Shown here piece after piece: positions 1 to 7,464 of a DNA stretch of 39,706 nucleotides; the first letter of the stretch is position 1, and each line of letters starts with the position of its first letter. Position numbers and translations under genes: made by a program. Below the pieces are notes generated by a model. The model worked only from the letters and a program-made list of their open reading frames with translations, was not told the origin of the DNA and ran no database searches. Source of the DNA: an uncultured Elusimicrobia bacterium (GTDB taxonomy: Bacteria; Elusimicrobiota; Elusimicrobia; UBA1565; UBA9628); assembly GCA_903881545.1 (NCBI GenBank), contig CAIRTQ010000083.1:1-39706 (forward strand), given 5' to 3'.

Positions 1-1
1 G

Positions 2-448
2 CACGCCCTACAGCGGTTCCTCTACGGCGATTACGACAGCTGGGACCACGAGTACCGTCCGCGGGTGACCACGCCCTCCTCGATCAAGTACCTTGTGATC
101 GCCGCGATCTGGGGTTCGAAGCATGGTCTGGAGAAGAAGCCGGCCTGGCCCCAGGTGCCGGTGCGTCTGCCGTGCGCGGTCATCGGCCGGGGCGAGGGGA
201 TCACCGTGCGCGGGCGCCTGCTGGAGATGAGCCCGCTGGGCATGAACGTGGCCTTGAACGGCGCGGTCCCGCTCGCGCAGGAACTCACCTTCCTCTTCCC
301 GCCCCAGGACCAGCTGCCGGTACACCTACAGGGGCGCATGGTCACCGGGCGCATCGTGCGGCCGATAGGCGAAAACGGCCATGCGCATACCTACCGGATC
401 CGTTTCACGAAGCCCGACTTCGTGGACATGAGCGGTGTCGCGGCATGA
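2..448 (+). CDS. C-terminal part of a PilZ-domain protein, probably a BcsA-like cellulose synthase (5' truncated by window edge)
   Basis: The frame is open to the window edge, so only the last 148 residues are seen. The first residues (HALQRFLYGDYDSWDHEY) resemble the end of a PilZ domain as found in BcsA-type synthases, where a similar F-G-x-x-D-x-W stretch closes the domain. A second PilZ-like beta fold follows, with the G-x-x-x-x-x-G-R-L-L-E-M-S-P-L-G region standing in for the usual D-x-S-x-x-G box. The Asp is replaced and no clear RxxxR is seen, so c-di-GMP binding by this second copy is doubtful. The stop overlaps the next start as ATGA (445-448). The following genes are BcsG-type, which supports a glycan synthase. 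Identity as BcsA is inference; any PilZ glycosyltransferase of an exopolysaccharide operon would fit. Confidence 0.6.
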   Translation, partial: HALQRFLYGDYDSWDHEYRPRVTTPSSIKYLVIAAIWGSKHGLEKKPAWPQVPVRLPCAVIGRGEGITVRGRLLEMSPLGMNVALNGAVPLAQELTFLFPPQDQLPVHLQGRMVTGRIVRPIGENGHAHTYRIRFTKPDFVDMSGVAA

Positions 449-735
449 ACGAGACGCCACGCAGATCCGCCCCCGTCATCTGGGAAAGCCCCATGTCGGG
501 ACTTTGGGCCTTCTATTTCTTCGCCAAGCTCTATTTCTTCTACCGGGGGTACATGTCCTTCACCCCCACGTTCAACCTGCTCCTGCTTCTGGCCATCATC
601 GTGCCCCTGCCGCTGGCGTGGGGCTCCAACATGTTCGTCGCTTTCCTGCGCGGCCTAGCCCTGTTCGTGGCGGGTTTCCTTCTGTTGTGGAGAGATTCCT
701 TCCTGCCGAGCCTGGCCACCAGCCTTCTTTCGTGA
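445..735 (+). CDS. N-terminal membrane half of a split BcsG-like cellulose phosphoethanolamine transferase
   Basis: This 96-residue protein has two or three hydrophobic spans (about residues 18-35, 41-60 and 64-85). Its order of landmarks, S-G-x-W-x-F-Y-F near residue 20, then G-Y-x-x-F-x-P-x-x-N-L, a P-L-P turn and W-R-D-S-x-L-P at the end, matches from memory the start of E. coli BcsG, an inner-membrane protein whose N-terminal helices anchor a periplasmic transferase domain. Here the frame ends with TGA at 733-735 while the rest of BcsG continues in another frame from a GTG at 732. So the anchor and the catalytic part are separate, overlapping genes (GTGA), or the gene carries a one-base frameshift. 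The start is ATG 445, overlapping the upstream stop. Confidence 0.75.
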   Translation: MNETPRRSAPVIWESPMSGLWAFYFFAKLYFFYRGYMSFTPTFNLLLLLAIIVPLPLAWGSNMFVAFLRGLALFVAGFLLLWRDSFLPSLATSLLS

Positions 736-2051
736 CCGATACCTCCACCGCGCCCTCCAAGACATACATGATGGACTTTGCCCACCGCTACTACAATCCG
801 CGGGAGTTCGCCATCCTCTTAGCCCTGCTGGTCGCCTGCATCTGGGTGCGGCGCAAGGGCGTACGCCTGACGCCCTTACTCTTGCCCCTGATCTTCCTGG
901 CCACCATCTCGGGCATCTCCTCGCGGCACGGCGCCTCCGGCGACCGCATCGATGTCTTCTATGCCCAGGAGGGCAAACGCGTGGTCCGATTCCAGGCGCC
1001 GCCGGTCGGCGCCCCGGATTTCGACATCCTCCTGATCCAGATCTGCTCGCTGGGCTGGGACGATCTCGACGCCGCGGGCCTGCGGGATCATCCCTTCTGG
1101 AAGAATTTTGATTATCTCTTTACCAATTATAACGGCGCGACTTCCTACAGCAATCCCGCCGCGCACCGCCTGCTCCACGCGCCCTGCGGGCAGCTGGCGC
1201 ACGAGGACCTCTACCGCGACATACCCAAGGATTGCTATCTTCTCGACGAGTTGCGCCGAGTCGGCTTCCGCACCTACTCGGCTTTCGACCATGACGGGGT
1301 CTACGGCCATTTTGCCGAGGAGGCCGTGAGGATCGACCACGCCGATCCACCCATGCCGCTGGACGGACTTCCCGTGGTGGAGCACAATTTTGAGGGCTCC
1401 GCGATATACGACCCCTACGCTGTCCTTGAGAAATGGTGGCGCCGCAGGCAGGCGGACGGCGCTCCGCGCGTCGCGCTGTTCTACAACGCCACCCTCCTGC
1501 ACGACGGCGCCCATTTCGCGAAGGACAAGGAGTGGTGGAAGCGCGACCGGGGCGACCGCTACCACGAGGCAGTCCTGCAGCTCTTCGCCGACATCCAGCG
1601 CTTCCTGGAACTGCTGGCCGCCTCGGGCCGTCCCGTGATCGTGGTTTTCGTGCCCGAGCATGGCATGGGACTGCGGGGCTCCCGGATGCAGGCCGCCGGC
1701 CTGCGCGACATTCCCCTGCCGCCGCTGACGATGATTCCGGTGGGGATCAAGGTCTTCAACGGCGGCATTCCCGCCGCGGCGGCGGGCTCGCCCCGGATCA
1801 TAGACGCCCCGGTCAGCCACCTGGCCTTGGCCGAGATCCTTGCGGCCTTCATCCGCCAGCCCAGCCTCATGGCCGGCGATAACAGCGCCCTGATGTCGTC
1901 CCTGCCGCGGACATCGTATGTGGCCGAGAACACGGGCTGGAAGGTCGCGGAATTCGATGGGAAGTTCTACCTTCGCGGCAAGGACGAGCGTTGGGCGCTG
2001 CTCGCTCCGGACGCCGTCGCCGTCCCGAACCCGAGGTGGCTGCCGCGATGA
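732..2051 (+). CDS. bcsG: BcsG-like phosphoethanolamine transferase, catalytic part
   Basis: BcsG moves phosphoethanolamine from phosphatidylethanolamine to cellulose in the periplasm, using zinc. The 439-residue product from GTG 732 begins with membrane spans (about residues 25-40 and 46-63) and then an alkaline-phosphatase-superfamily domain. Residues matching those reported for the E. coli enzyme are present: Cys105 in I-C-S-L-G-W (Cys243 in E. coli), Ser140 in S-Y-S-N-P (nucleophile Ser278), L-L-H-D-G-A-H, and Glu309-His310 in P-E-H-G (Glu442-His443), followed by the G-L-R-D-I-P Arg. The site therefore looks intact. The first BcsG helices lie in the preceding overlapping gene. The GTG start has no independent support beyond the GTGA overlap. 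The stop overlaps the next gene as ATGA (2048-2051). Confidence 0.85.
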   Translation: MTDTSTAPSKTYMMDFAHRYYNPREFAILLALLVACIWVRRKGVRLTPLLLPLIFLATISGISSRHGASGDRIDVFYAQEGKRVVRFQAPPVGAPDFDILLIQICSLGWDDLDAAGLRDHPFWKNFDYLFTNYNGATSYSNPAAHRLLHAPCGQLAHEDLYRDIPKDCYLLDELRRVGFRTYSAFDHDGVYGHFAEEAVRIDHADPPMPLDGLPVVEHNFEGSAIYDPYAVLEKWWRRRQADGAPRVALFYNATLLHDGAHFAKDKEWWKRDRGDRYHEAVLQLFADIQRFLELLAASGRPVIVVFVPEHGMGLRGSRMQAAGLRDIPLPPLTMIPVGIKVFNGGIPAAAAGSPRIIDAPVSHLALAEILAAFIRQPSLMAGDNSALMSSLPRTSYVAENTGWKVAEFDGKFYLRGKDERWALLAPDAVAVPNPRWLPR

Positions 2052-3238
2052 AGCGATCCCTGGCGTTCTTGTTTTTGGCCGCGCTGGTGTTGGCCTGCGG
2101 GTCTTGCCGCGCGGTGTCCCACATTTTCTCCGACCGCCTGGAGGCTTTCTATGCCCAGGAGTCGCAGCGCGTCGTTCATTTCGAGACGCCGCCGGCTGGC
2201 GCCCCGGCTTTTGACATCATCCTGATCCACATCTGCTCGCTGGGCTGGGACGACCTGGAGGCCGCGAGCCTGCGGGACCATCCCTTCTGGAAGAATTTTG
2301 ATTATCTCTTCACCAATTTCAACAGCGTGGTTTCCTATACCAACCCCTCGGCGCACCGCCTGCTCCATGCGCCCTGCGGGCAGATGCCGCACGCCGCCCT
2401 TTACCGTCCCATCCCTCCGGAATGCGGCCTCCTCGACGAATTGCGCCGCGTCGGCTTCCGCACCTACGCGGCTTTCGACCATGACGGCCGCTACGGAGAC
2501 TTCGCCGAGGAGCTGAAGAAAAAAGACCGCACCGACCCGGCCCTCCCGCTGGACGGTCTGTCCGTCGTGGAACATAATTTCGACGGCAGCGACATCATCG
2601 ATCCTTCCGCCCTGCTGGAGAGATGGTGGCGCCAAAGGCAGGACGACGCCGCCCCGCGCGCCGCGCTGTATTTCAACACCACGCTCCTGCATGACGGCGC
2701 CCACTTCGTGAAGGACAAGGAATGGTGGAAGCGCGACCGGGTAGACCGCTACCGCGAGGCGGTCCTGCTGCTCTTCGCCGATGTCGAGCGCTTCATGAAG
2801 CTGCTGGCCGCCTCGGGCCGTCCCGCGGTCGTGGTCTTTGTGCCCGAGCACGGCATGGGCCTGCGGGGCTCCAAGATGCAGGCCGCGGGGGTGCGCGAGA
2901 TACCATTGCCCCGGCTGACCCTGGTCCCGGTGGCCGTCAAAGTGATAAACGGCGGCCCCGGAGCCGCGGGGGAGTCTCCCCGGGTCAGTAATGCGCCGGT
3001 CAGCCATCTGGCCCTGGCCGAGATGCTGGCGGCCTTCCTACGGCGGCCCAGCCTTGCAGCCGGCGACAGCGGCGCCCTGCTGGAGTCCCTGCCGCGCACC
3101 CCCTTCGTGTCGGAGAACAGCGGCATCAGGATCGCCGAGAAGGACGGCCAGCTCTCCCTTTACCCCGACTACCGGCCCCGGACCTTGCTTGAGCCGGAGG
3201 AGGCCGAGTTTTTTATCCAGAGGCGGCGGCCTAAATGA
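2048..3238 (+). CDS. Second BcsG-like transferase domain, exported without membrane anchor (probable lipoprotein), Ser-to-Thr nucleophile
   Basis: This 396-residue paralogue of the preceding gene lacks the membrane helices. It starts with a signal sequence (K2, R3, hydrophobic 4-16) ending at V-L-A-C17, an imperfect lipobox, so it may be a periplasmic lipoprotein. The domain keeps Cys63 in I-C-S-L-G-W, Glu267-His268 in P-E-H-G, L-L-H-D-G-A-H and the Arg of G-V-R-E-I-P. The nucleophile position reads S-Y-T (Thr98, ACC at 2339-2341) instead of S-Y-S. Threonine is the nucleophile in the EptA/MCR phosphoethanolamine transferases, so activity is plausible. Nucleotide identity with the upstream copy is high in patches, pointing to a fairly recent tandem duplication. 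It is translationally coupled at both ends (ATGA 2048-2051 and 3235-3238). Confidence 0.85.
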   Translation: MKRSLAFLFLAALVLACGSCRAVSHIFSDRLEAFYAQESQRVVHFETPPAGAPAFDIILIHICSLGWDDLEAASLRDHPFWKNFDYLFTNFNSVVSYTNPSAHRLLHAPCGQMPHAALYRPIPPECGLLDELRRVGFRTYAAFDHDGRYGDFAEELKKKDRTDPALPLDGLSVVEHNFDGSDIIDPSALLERWWRQRQDDAAPRAALYFNTTLLHDGAHFVKDKEWWKRDRVDRYREAVLLLFADVERFMKLLAASGRPAVVVFVPEHGMGLRGSKMQAAGVREIPLPRLTLVPVAVKVINGGPGAAGESPRVSNAPVSHLALAEMLAAFLRRPSLAAGDSGALLESLPRTPFVSENSGIRIAEKDGQLSLYPDYRPRTLLEPEEAEFFIQRRRPK

Positions 3239-4038
3239 AGAGTCACTGTTGGCGGCAGGCGCGCCGATTTTGGAGCGGGCTTCTCCTTATGGCCTGGCTC
3301 GCGGCGGCGGCTCCCGCCCGGGCCGTGGTCGGCTACGGGGGCTCTACCTGGGGGCAGGTGGCCCAGGATTTCGGCGGGTTGGAAGGCTTGGGTTCCATGG
3401 GCTATGTGGAGCAGGGCGTCGACTGGGCCGAACTGCCAGGCCATACTCTTTTCAGAAGCTACGCCGACTACCGCTGGCGTCTGCGGACCCTCAACACCAA
3501 TTATTACAACCTTCGCGGCTTCACCCTGGGAACGGAATTCCAGTTCCCTATCTTTCGTCTGGGAGCGCAGTACAATTGGTCGGACTACACATCCAGAAAC
3601 GAGAACACACGGTCCTTTGCCCTCTATCTGGGCCATTATTACAACTGGGACCTCTCGCGCTGGCCGGGCCTCGGCAGCTTCCTCGGCGTGCCCATCGTCG
3701 GCTATCCCGGCTCCACCTGGGGCTTCCATGCGACTGACTGCGGCGGCCCGGAAGGCTTCAGCACCATGGGCTTCGTTCAGCAAGGGATAGATTGGTTCAT
3801 CCTACCGGGCAACATCCCATTCCAGACTTTCGGCCTCTATCGCTGGCGCTTGCGCAGTAAGAATGTGGCGCTTTATAACGACTATGGGCCGGCGGTCGGC
3901 GCCAGCCTGCGCGGCGGCCCGTTCGAGGGCGGCTATGATTACAGCTGGCAGTACTATCCGGAGATTCGCACGACGGTGCGGGAGAGCGAGATCTTCCTCC
4001 GCTGGTATTACACCTGGGACCTCAAGCATCTGCGCTGA
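3235..4038 (+). CDS. Exported beta-rich protein with an internal duplication, probable outer-membrane barrel of the polysaccharide operon
   Basis: The product is 267 residues with a signal peptide (basic start, hydrophobic 14-26, A-R-A cleavage near residue 30). The mature part is two copies of one module, beginning near residues 33 and 157. Each carries G-Y-x-G-S-T-W-G, then G-G-x-E-G-x-x-x-M-G, Q-G-(V/I)-D-W-x-x-L-P-G and Y-R-W-R-L-R. The modules are rich in Tyr and Trp with alternating polar and nonpolar residues, and end with Y-Y-T-W-D-L, which suggests amphipathic beta strands. I recognise no named family. The ATGA overlap with the second transferase gene (3235-3238) ties it to glycan modification or export. 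It could equally be a periplasmic glycan-binding protein. Confidence 0.75.
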   Translation: MKSHCWRQARRFWSGLLLMAWLAAAAPARAVVGYGGSTWGQVAQDFGGLEGLGSMGYVEQGVDWAELPGHTLFRSYADYRWRLRTLNTNYYNLRGFTLGTEFQFPIFRLGAQYNWSDYTSRNENTRSFALYLGHYYNWDLSRWPGLGSFLGVPIVGYPGSTWGFHATDCGGPEGFSTMGFVQQGIDWFILPGNIPFQTFGLYRWRLRSKNVALYNDYGPAVGASLRGGPFEGGYDYSWQYYPEIRTTVRESEIFLRWYYTWDLKHLR

Positions 4039-4051
4039 TGCCGCGCACATA

Positions 4052-4666
4052 ATGCCTTCGTCCTCTCCGCCGGCGCGGCTCAGTTCCGAGCTGGCGCGTC
4101 TCGCCGCGCTTTGCCGCGGCGGCCGCGTGACCTTGGGGGAACTGCTGCCGGGCTTGGCCCCGCGTGACCAGGCGCTGCTGACCGCAGTGCTTTCCGTCGG
4201 CTTCTGCCATCCCGTGCCCTTGCCCGGACTCTCCACCGTCTGCGGCCTCGTCATCGCCCTGGCGGGCGGCCGCATGGCCCTGGGCCTGGGGCCATGGGTG
4301 CCTCAGCGCTGGCACGGCCGCCCTCTGCCGGCCCGCCGGCTGGAGAAGGTCTTCGCGGCCGGCGCCAGGCTCATGCGCAAGAGCGACTGGCTTATCAAGC
4401 CCCGCGGCCTGCGGTTTTGCGCGCACCTCTGGACTCAGCGGGCCAACGGAGCGGCGATTGCCCTGTGCGGACTGCTACTGGCCGCGCCGACGCCGCCGGG
4501 CACGGCCATGCCGCCGGCGGTGGCCATCCTTCTTATCTCGGTCGGGACCTTGGAAGCGGACGCCTTGTTCCTGGCCGCGGGCTACGCGGCCCTGGCGCTC
4601 AACATAGCGCTCTTCGGCGCCATGGGAGCCGCGGCCTGGCGCGGTGCCAGGATGCTGTTGCACTAG
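4052..4666 (+). CDS. exoD: ExoD-family exopolysaccharide synthesis protein
   Basis: The 204-residue product fits the ExoD family (Pfam Exopoly synthesis, ExoD), inner-membrane proteins first linked to exopolysaccharide production in rhizobia; the molecular role is not settled. A short soluble start (S-S-E-L-A-R-L) is followed by a hydrophobic segment with the P-x-P-L-P-G-L-S motif at about residues 52-60. Next comes G-R-x-A-L-G-L-x-x-W-V-P, then two or three C-terminal membrane spans (about 140-158, 160-175 and 177-195). The length is normal for the family. ATG 4052 is chosen because it gives the usual N-terminus, although the frame is open upstream. It lies 13 bases after the preceding stop and is probably the last gene of the operon. 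Confidence 0.85.
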   Translation: MPSSSPPARLSSELARLAALCRGGRVTLGELLPGLAPRDQALLTAVLSVGFCHPVPLPGLSTVCGLVIALAGGRMALGLGPWVPQRWHGRPLPARRLEKVFAAGARLMRKSDWLIKPRGLRFCAHLWTQRANGAAIALCGLLLAAPTPPGTAMPPAVAILLISVGTLEADALFLAAGYAALALNIALFGAMGAAAWRGARMLLH

Positions 4667-4865
4667 CCTGACTTCCGCAACGCTCGAATAATATTGTGGA
4701 TGCACCCAAATCCCTCCAGGATCGTGCGCGGTGACTCCGTCTGAACTCCTGACTCCGATTCGGGCGCGCGCTCCGACGGGGGGGGGATGTTGCTATCATT
4801 GCGTTTGCCAGGCCACGACAATCCAGCCTTGACAGCCAGCGCTTCGGATAACTAAGCTGTCAGCT
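4667..4865 (+). other. Intergenic region, drop in GC
   Basis: These 199 bases between exoD and the TPR/SGNH gene hold no recognisable gene. A run of G at 4778-4786 is followed by an extended -10 element at 4790-4799. From here to about 7480 the base composition is visibly lower in GC than on either side. Confidence 0.6.
4790..4799 (+). promoter_or_regulatory. Extended -10 promoter (TTGCTATCAT)
   Basis: TTGCTATCAT contains the extended -10 TGnTATCAT form. It lies 66 bases before the start of the TPR/SGNH gene. The same ten bases occur before the genes at 6868 and 31046 and on the other strand at 29178-29187. No convincing -35 box is seen. Confidence 0.6.
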
Positions 4866-6770
4866 ATGGCCGCAGCGCGCCGGGAAGACATCCGCCTCCG
4901 TCAAAAGCTATGGCTTGTGGCGTGGGGATTTTTTCTGACCGTTATCGGCCTTGAAGCGGCACTCCGTTTGGGCGGATTCATCATCTTAAGTCGGCAGGCG
5001 CACAGGAATGCGCTGGTCATGCAGCAGAAAGGCGCATATCGGATCATGTGCATCGGAGAGTCCACCACCCAGCTGCAGTATCCCGCATTATTGGAGCTCG
5101 CGCTCAACAAGCGCAATCCGGGGATGCGCTTCAGCGTGATAGACCGAGGTTTCGGCGGAACCAACACATCGCTGCTCTTGCACCGCTTGGAGTTGGACCT
5201 AGACACCTATCATCCGGACATGGTCGTGGCAATGATGGGGATCAATGACAACGGCCACCATATGCTTTATGAGTCGAAGACCAGCCCGCGCATCGTGCGG
5301 CTCATCAGGACTCTTAGGACCTATAAACTGGCGGGGATAGCATGGCAACACATCGCAAGCATGGGACGCCGCACCGGGGATATGCCGCACGGGGTTGCCC
5401 TGAAGACGGAAGGTCCGTACAAGCAAAAGGAATCGCTCCCGAAAGAGCCGGAGACATCGAAGTCGGTTCTGACAATCGATCCCAAGGATGAAAATGCTTA
5501 TGTGAAACTTGGGAATGCATATAAAAACCAGGGCAGATTCGCGGCTGCCGTTACGACCCTCCAGCAGGCTCTGGAGATCGATCCCAGGAATGACAAGGCT
5601 TATGTGGGACTTGGGAACACGTATCGAGCCCAGGGCAGAATCACGGATGCAGCGGCAGCCTTCAAGCGGGCTCTAAAAATAAATCCCCGCAATGAGTGGG
5701 CGCATGCGGAACTGGGAGAACTGTATCACAGCCAGGGCAGATTTACGGATGAAATGTCAGCCCTCAAGCGGGCGCTACAGATCAATCCCAGGATTGAATG
5801 GGCTTCTCTGTTGCTGGGGAGCACCTATCGAGCACACAGCAGATTCGCAGATGCAGTAGCGACCTTCAAGCGAGCTGTGGAAATTAATCCCAGCAATCAC
5901 GAGGCTTATCTGTCGCTTGAGAGCATGTATCAAGACCAGAGAAGATTCGCAGCTACAGCAGAGACCCTCAAGCGGACTCTAAAGATCAGTCCCAGCAATG
6001 ACAAGGCTCATGCGGAACTCGGAGAGCTGTATCAAGCCCAGGGCAGATTTGCGGATGCAGCGTCCTCCTTCAAGCGGGCTCTAAAGATCAATCCCAGCAA
6101 TGACAACGCTTATCTGTTGCTGGGGAGCGCGTATCAAGCACAGGGCAGATTCGCAGATGCAGCAACGGCCCTCAAGCGGGCGCTGGAGATCAATCCCGGC
6201 AACGACAGGGCCTATACGGAACTGGGAGGGCTGTATCAAGCCCAGGGCAGATTTGCGGATGCAACATCAACCTTCAAGCGGACTCTAAAGATCAATCCCA
6301 GGGATGACCGGGCTTATCTGCTGCTGGGAAGCGCGTATCGAGCGCAGGGCAGATTCGCGGAGGCAGCCGCGGCCCTCAAGCGGGCTCTGGAGATCGATCC
6401 CAGGAATGGCTGGGCTTCCGAGGAACTGGGGAAGGTGTATCAAGAACAGGGCAAATTGCCGATTTTTTTCGTTGCGGACAATTATCGCCGTCTGAAAGAG
6501 ATATTGGACAGGCGCGGTGTCATGCTGGTCTGCATGCAATATCCGATGCGCAGCATAGAGCCGTTAAAAAACATATTCCAAGGGTGCGACGGTGGGATCA
6601 TCTTTGTGGACAATGAGAAGATTTTCAAGGATGCGGTGAAGAGCGGTTCTTTGAAGGATTATTTCATAGATCTGTTCGCTGGAGATTTCGGCCATTGCAC
6701 GCCTAAGGGCAACAAACTCCTCGCCGGCAACATCGCGGACGTCCTATCGAGAGAACTGTGGAAGGAATAG
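4866..6770 (+). CDS. Membrane-anchored SGNH/GDSL hydrolase interrupted by a TPR repeat array
   Basis: The 634-residue protein has a transmembrane segment at about 15-40, then the first half of an SGNH hydrolase: block I G-E-S66-T-T, block II G-G-T-N100 and block III G-I-N127-D. The expected C-terminal block appears only at residues 607-610 (D-F-G-H) after L-F-A-G. Between them, from residue 205 to about 530, lie nine full and one partial 34-residue TPR repeats of A-Y-x-x-L-G-x-x-Y-x-x-Q-G-R-F type. Ser66, Asp607 and His610 would form the catalytic triad, so the enzyme looks complete apart from the insertion. SGNH proteins of this layout often act as esterases or acetyl transferases on glycans; the substrate here is unknown. 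GC is lower than in the neighbouring operons. Confidence 0.8.
   Translation: MAAARREDIRLRQKLWLVAWGFFLTVIGLEAALRLGGFIILSRQAHRNALVMQQKGAYRIMCIGESTTQLQYPALLELALNKRNPGMRFSVIDRGFGGTNTSLLLHRLELDLDTYHPDMVVAMMGINDNGHHMLYESKTSPRIVRLIRTLRTYKLAGIAWQHIASMGRRTGDMPHGVALKTEGPYKQKESLPKEPETSKSVLTIDPKDENAYVKLGNAYKNQGRFAAAVTTLQQALEIDPRNDKAYVGLGNTYRAQGRITDAAAAFKRALKINPRNEWAHAELGELYHSQGRFTDEMSALKRALQINPRIEWASLLLGSTYRAHSRFADAVATFKRAVEINPSNHEAYLSLESMYQDQRRFAATAETLKRTLKISPSNDKAHAELGELYQAQGRFADAASSFKRALKINPSNDNAYLLLGSAYQAQGRFADAATALKRALEINPGNDRAYTELGGLYQAQGRFADATSTFKRTLKINPRDDRAYLLLGSAYRAQGRFAEAAAALKRALEIDPRNGWASEELGKVYQEQGKLPIFFVADNYRRLKEILDRRGVMLVCMQYPMRSIEPLKNIFQGCDGGIIFVDNEKIFKDAVKSGSLKDYFIDLFAGDFGHCTPKGNKLLAGNIADVLSRELWKE
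5478..6455 (+). repeat. In-frame 102-bp tandem repeats encoding TPR units
   Basis: About 9.5 units of 102 bp (34 residues) with the core Q-G-R-F-A-D-A. Later units alternate between an E-L-G-x-L-Y form and an L-L-G-S-A-Y form, giving a 204-bp higher-order period (units 6 and 8 alike, 7 and 9 alike). This pattern suggests growth by duplication of pairs. Confidence 0.85.
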
Positions 6771-6795
6771 AGACTCCATCCCCTCAGTGGGGGGT

Positions 6796-6805
6796 TTGCT
6801 ATCAT
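6796..6805 (+). promoter_or_regulatory. Extended -10 promoter (TTGCTATCAT)
   Basis: Identical to the element at 4790-4799. It lies 62 bases before ATG 6868 and 25 bases after the stop of the TPR gene. Confidence 0.55.
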
Positions 6806-6867
6806 AGTGCTTGAGAGGCCGCCGAGGGGCCACTGGACGCTGGGAATCAACTTACGATAGGTCCGAT

Positions 6868-7464
6868 ATGATGCCCAGAAGCGTGTTTATCCTGACTACA
6901 ATCATAAGAGGATTCCTCAAGAATCTGGGCTTCCTGCGGCCGCAGGCCGATACCTTCGAGACCTCCTTGGTCCGCTGGCTTGACCAGATGATGCGCGGCA
7001 AAAAGGGAACGCCGTTGGAAGAAATCCTGATTTCAGCGGCCAAGCCGATCGATCTTAACAACGAATTGATCATCGCCTGCATGTACCTTCTGACGCGCCT
7101 GTCCCGGAAACACTATGCGGCCGAAGTCCGCTACCGCAAAGGGATGGACGAATTCCATGCCCAGGCCTATCGCTGGTTCGTCAAGGGCGCCGATCAGGAT
7201 ATCGGCCACGCCGAGCCTTTCGAAAAAATGCTGCGCACGCGCTATGCCGAATACGATGCCGCGTTCAACCGGAATGACGATCCGGGCATCCATCACTTCT
7301 CAAAGACTTTCCTCGCCGCCGCGAAGAACTCCTTGAAAGCGGACGGGCTGCCGCTGGCGACGTGCGCGATGGCGTTCAGCTCGTTCGTCCAGTCGGGCGA
7401 CGCCGCGCTGAAAGAAGCGCGGGAGCGGTATCCCAAGCCTCGGAAAAAACAAATCCTTAAGTAG
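6868..7464 (+). CDS. Unknown soluble helical protein
   Basis: I do not recognise this 198-residue protein. It is rich in charged and aromatic residues, has no signal peptide or membrane span, and looks mostly helical. Visible features include a basic C-terminus (K-P-R-K-K-Q), W-x-x-x-G-A-D-Q-D-I-G-H in the middle and a hydrophobic segment near L-A-T-C-A-M-A-F-S. The start is ATG 6868 (or 6871). The frame extends to a TTG at 6811, but those residues look noncoding. It follows an extended -10 element and lies in the same lower-GC segment as the TPR gene. The stop is just before the glpK promoter. Function unknown. Confidence 0.65.
   Translation: MMPRSVFILTTIIRGFLKNLGFLRPQADTFETSLVRWLDQMMRGKKGTPLEEILISAAKPIDLNNELIIACMYLLTRLSRKHYAAEVRYRKGMDEFHAQAYRWFVKGADQDIGHAEPFEKMLRTRYAEYDAAFNRNDDPGIHHFSKTFLAAAKNSLKADGLPLATCAMAFSSFVQSGDAALKEARERYPKPRKKQILK

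Noticed and set aside
724-735. Programmed -1 frameshift joining the two BcsG parts
   Set aside because: No X-XXY-YYZ heptamer or strong downstream structure is visible; a GTGA coupled start is simpler.
876-3007. Long open frames antisense to the BcsG-like genes (876-1820 and 1967-3007)
   Set aside because: They mirror the codon structure of the real genes on the plus strand, a common effect of high GC, and have no recognisable domains or starts.
5478-6455. CRISPR or satellite array
   Set aside because: The 102-bp repeats are contiguous, in frame and encode TPR units; there are no spacers.
6811-6867. TTG 6811 as the start of the unknown gene after the TPR protein
   Set aside because: The extra residues look noncoding (Arg/Gly-rich), and tandem ATG codons follow at 6868 and 6871.
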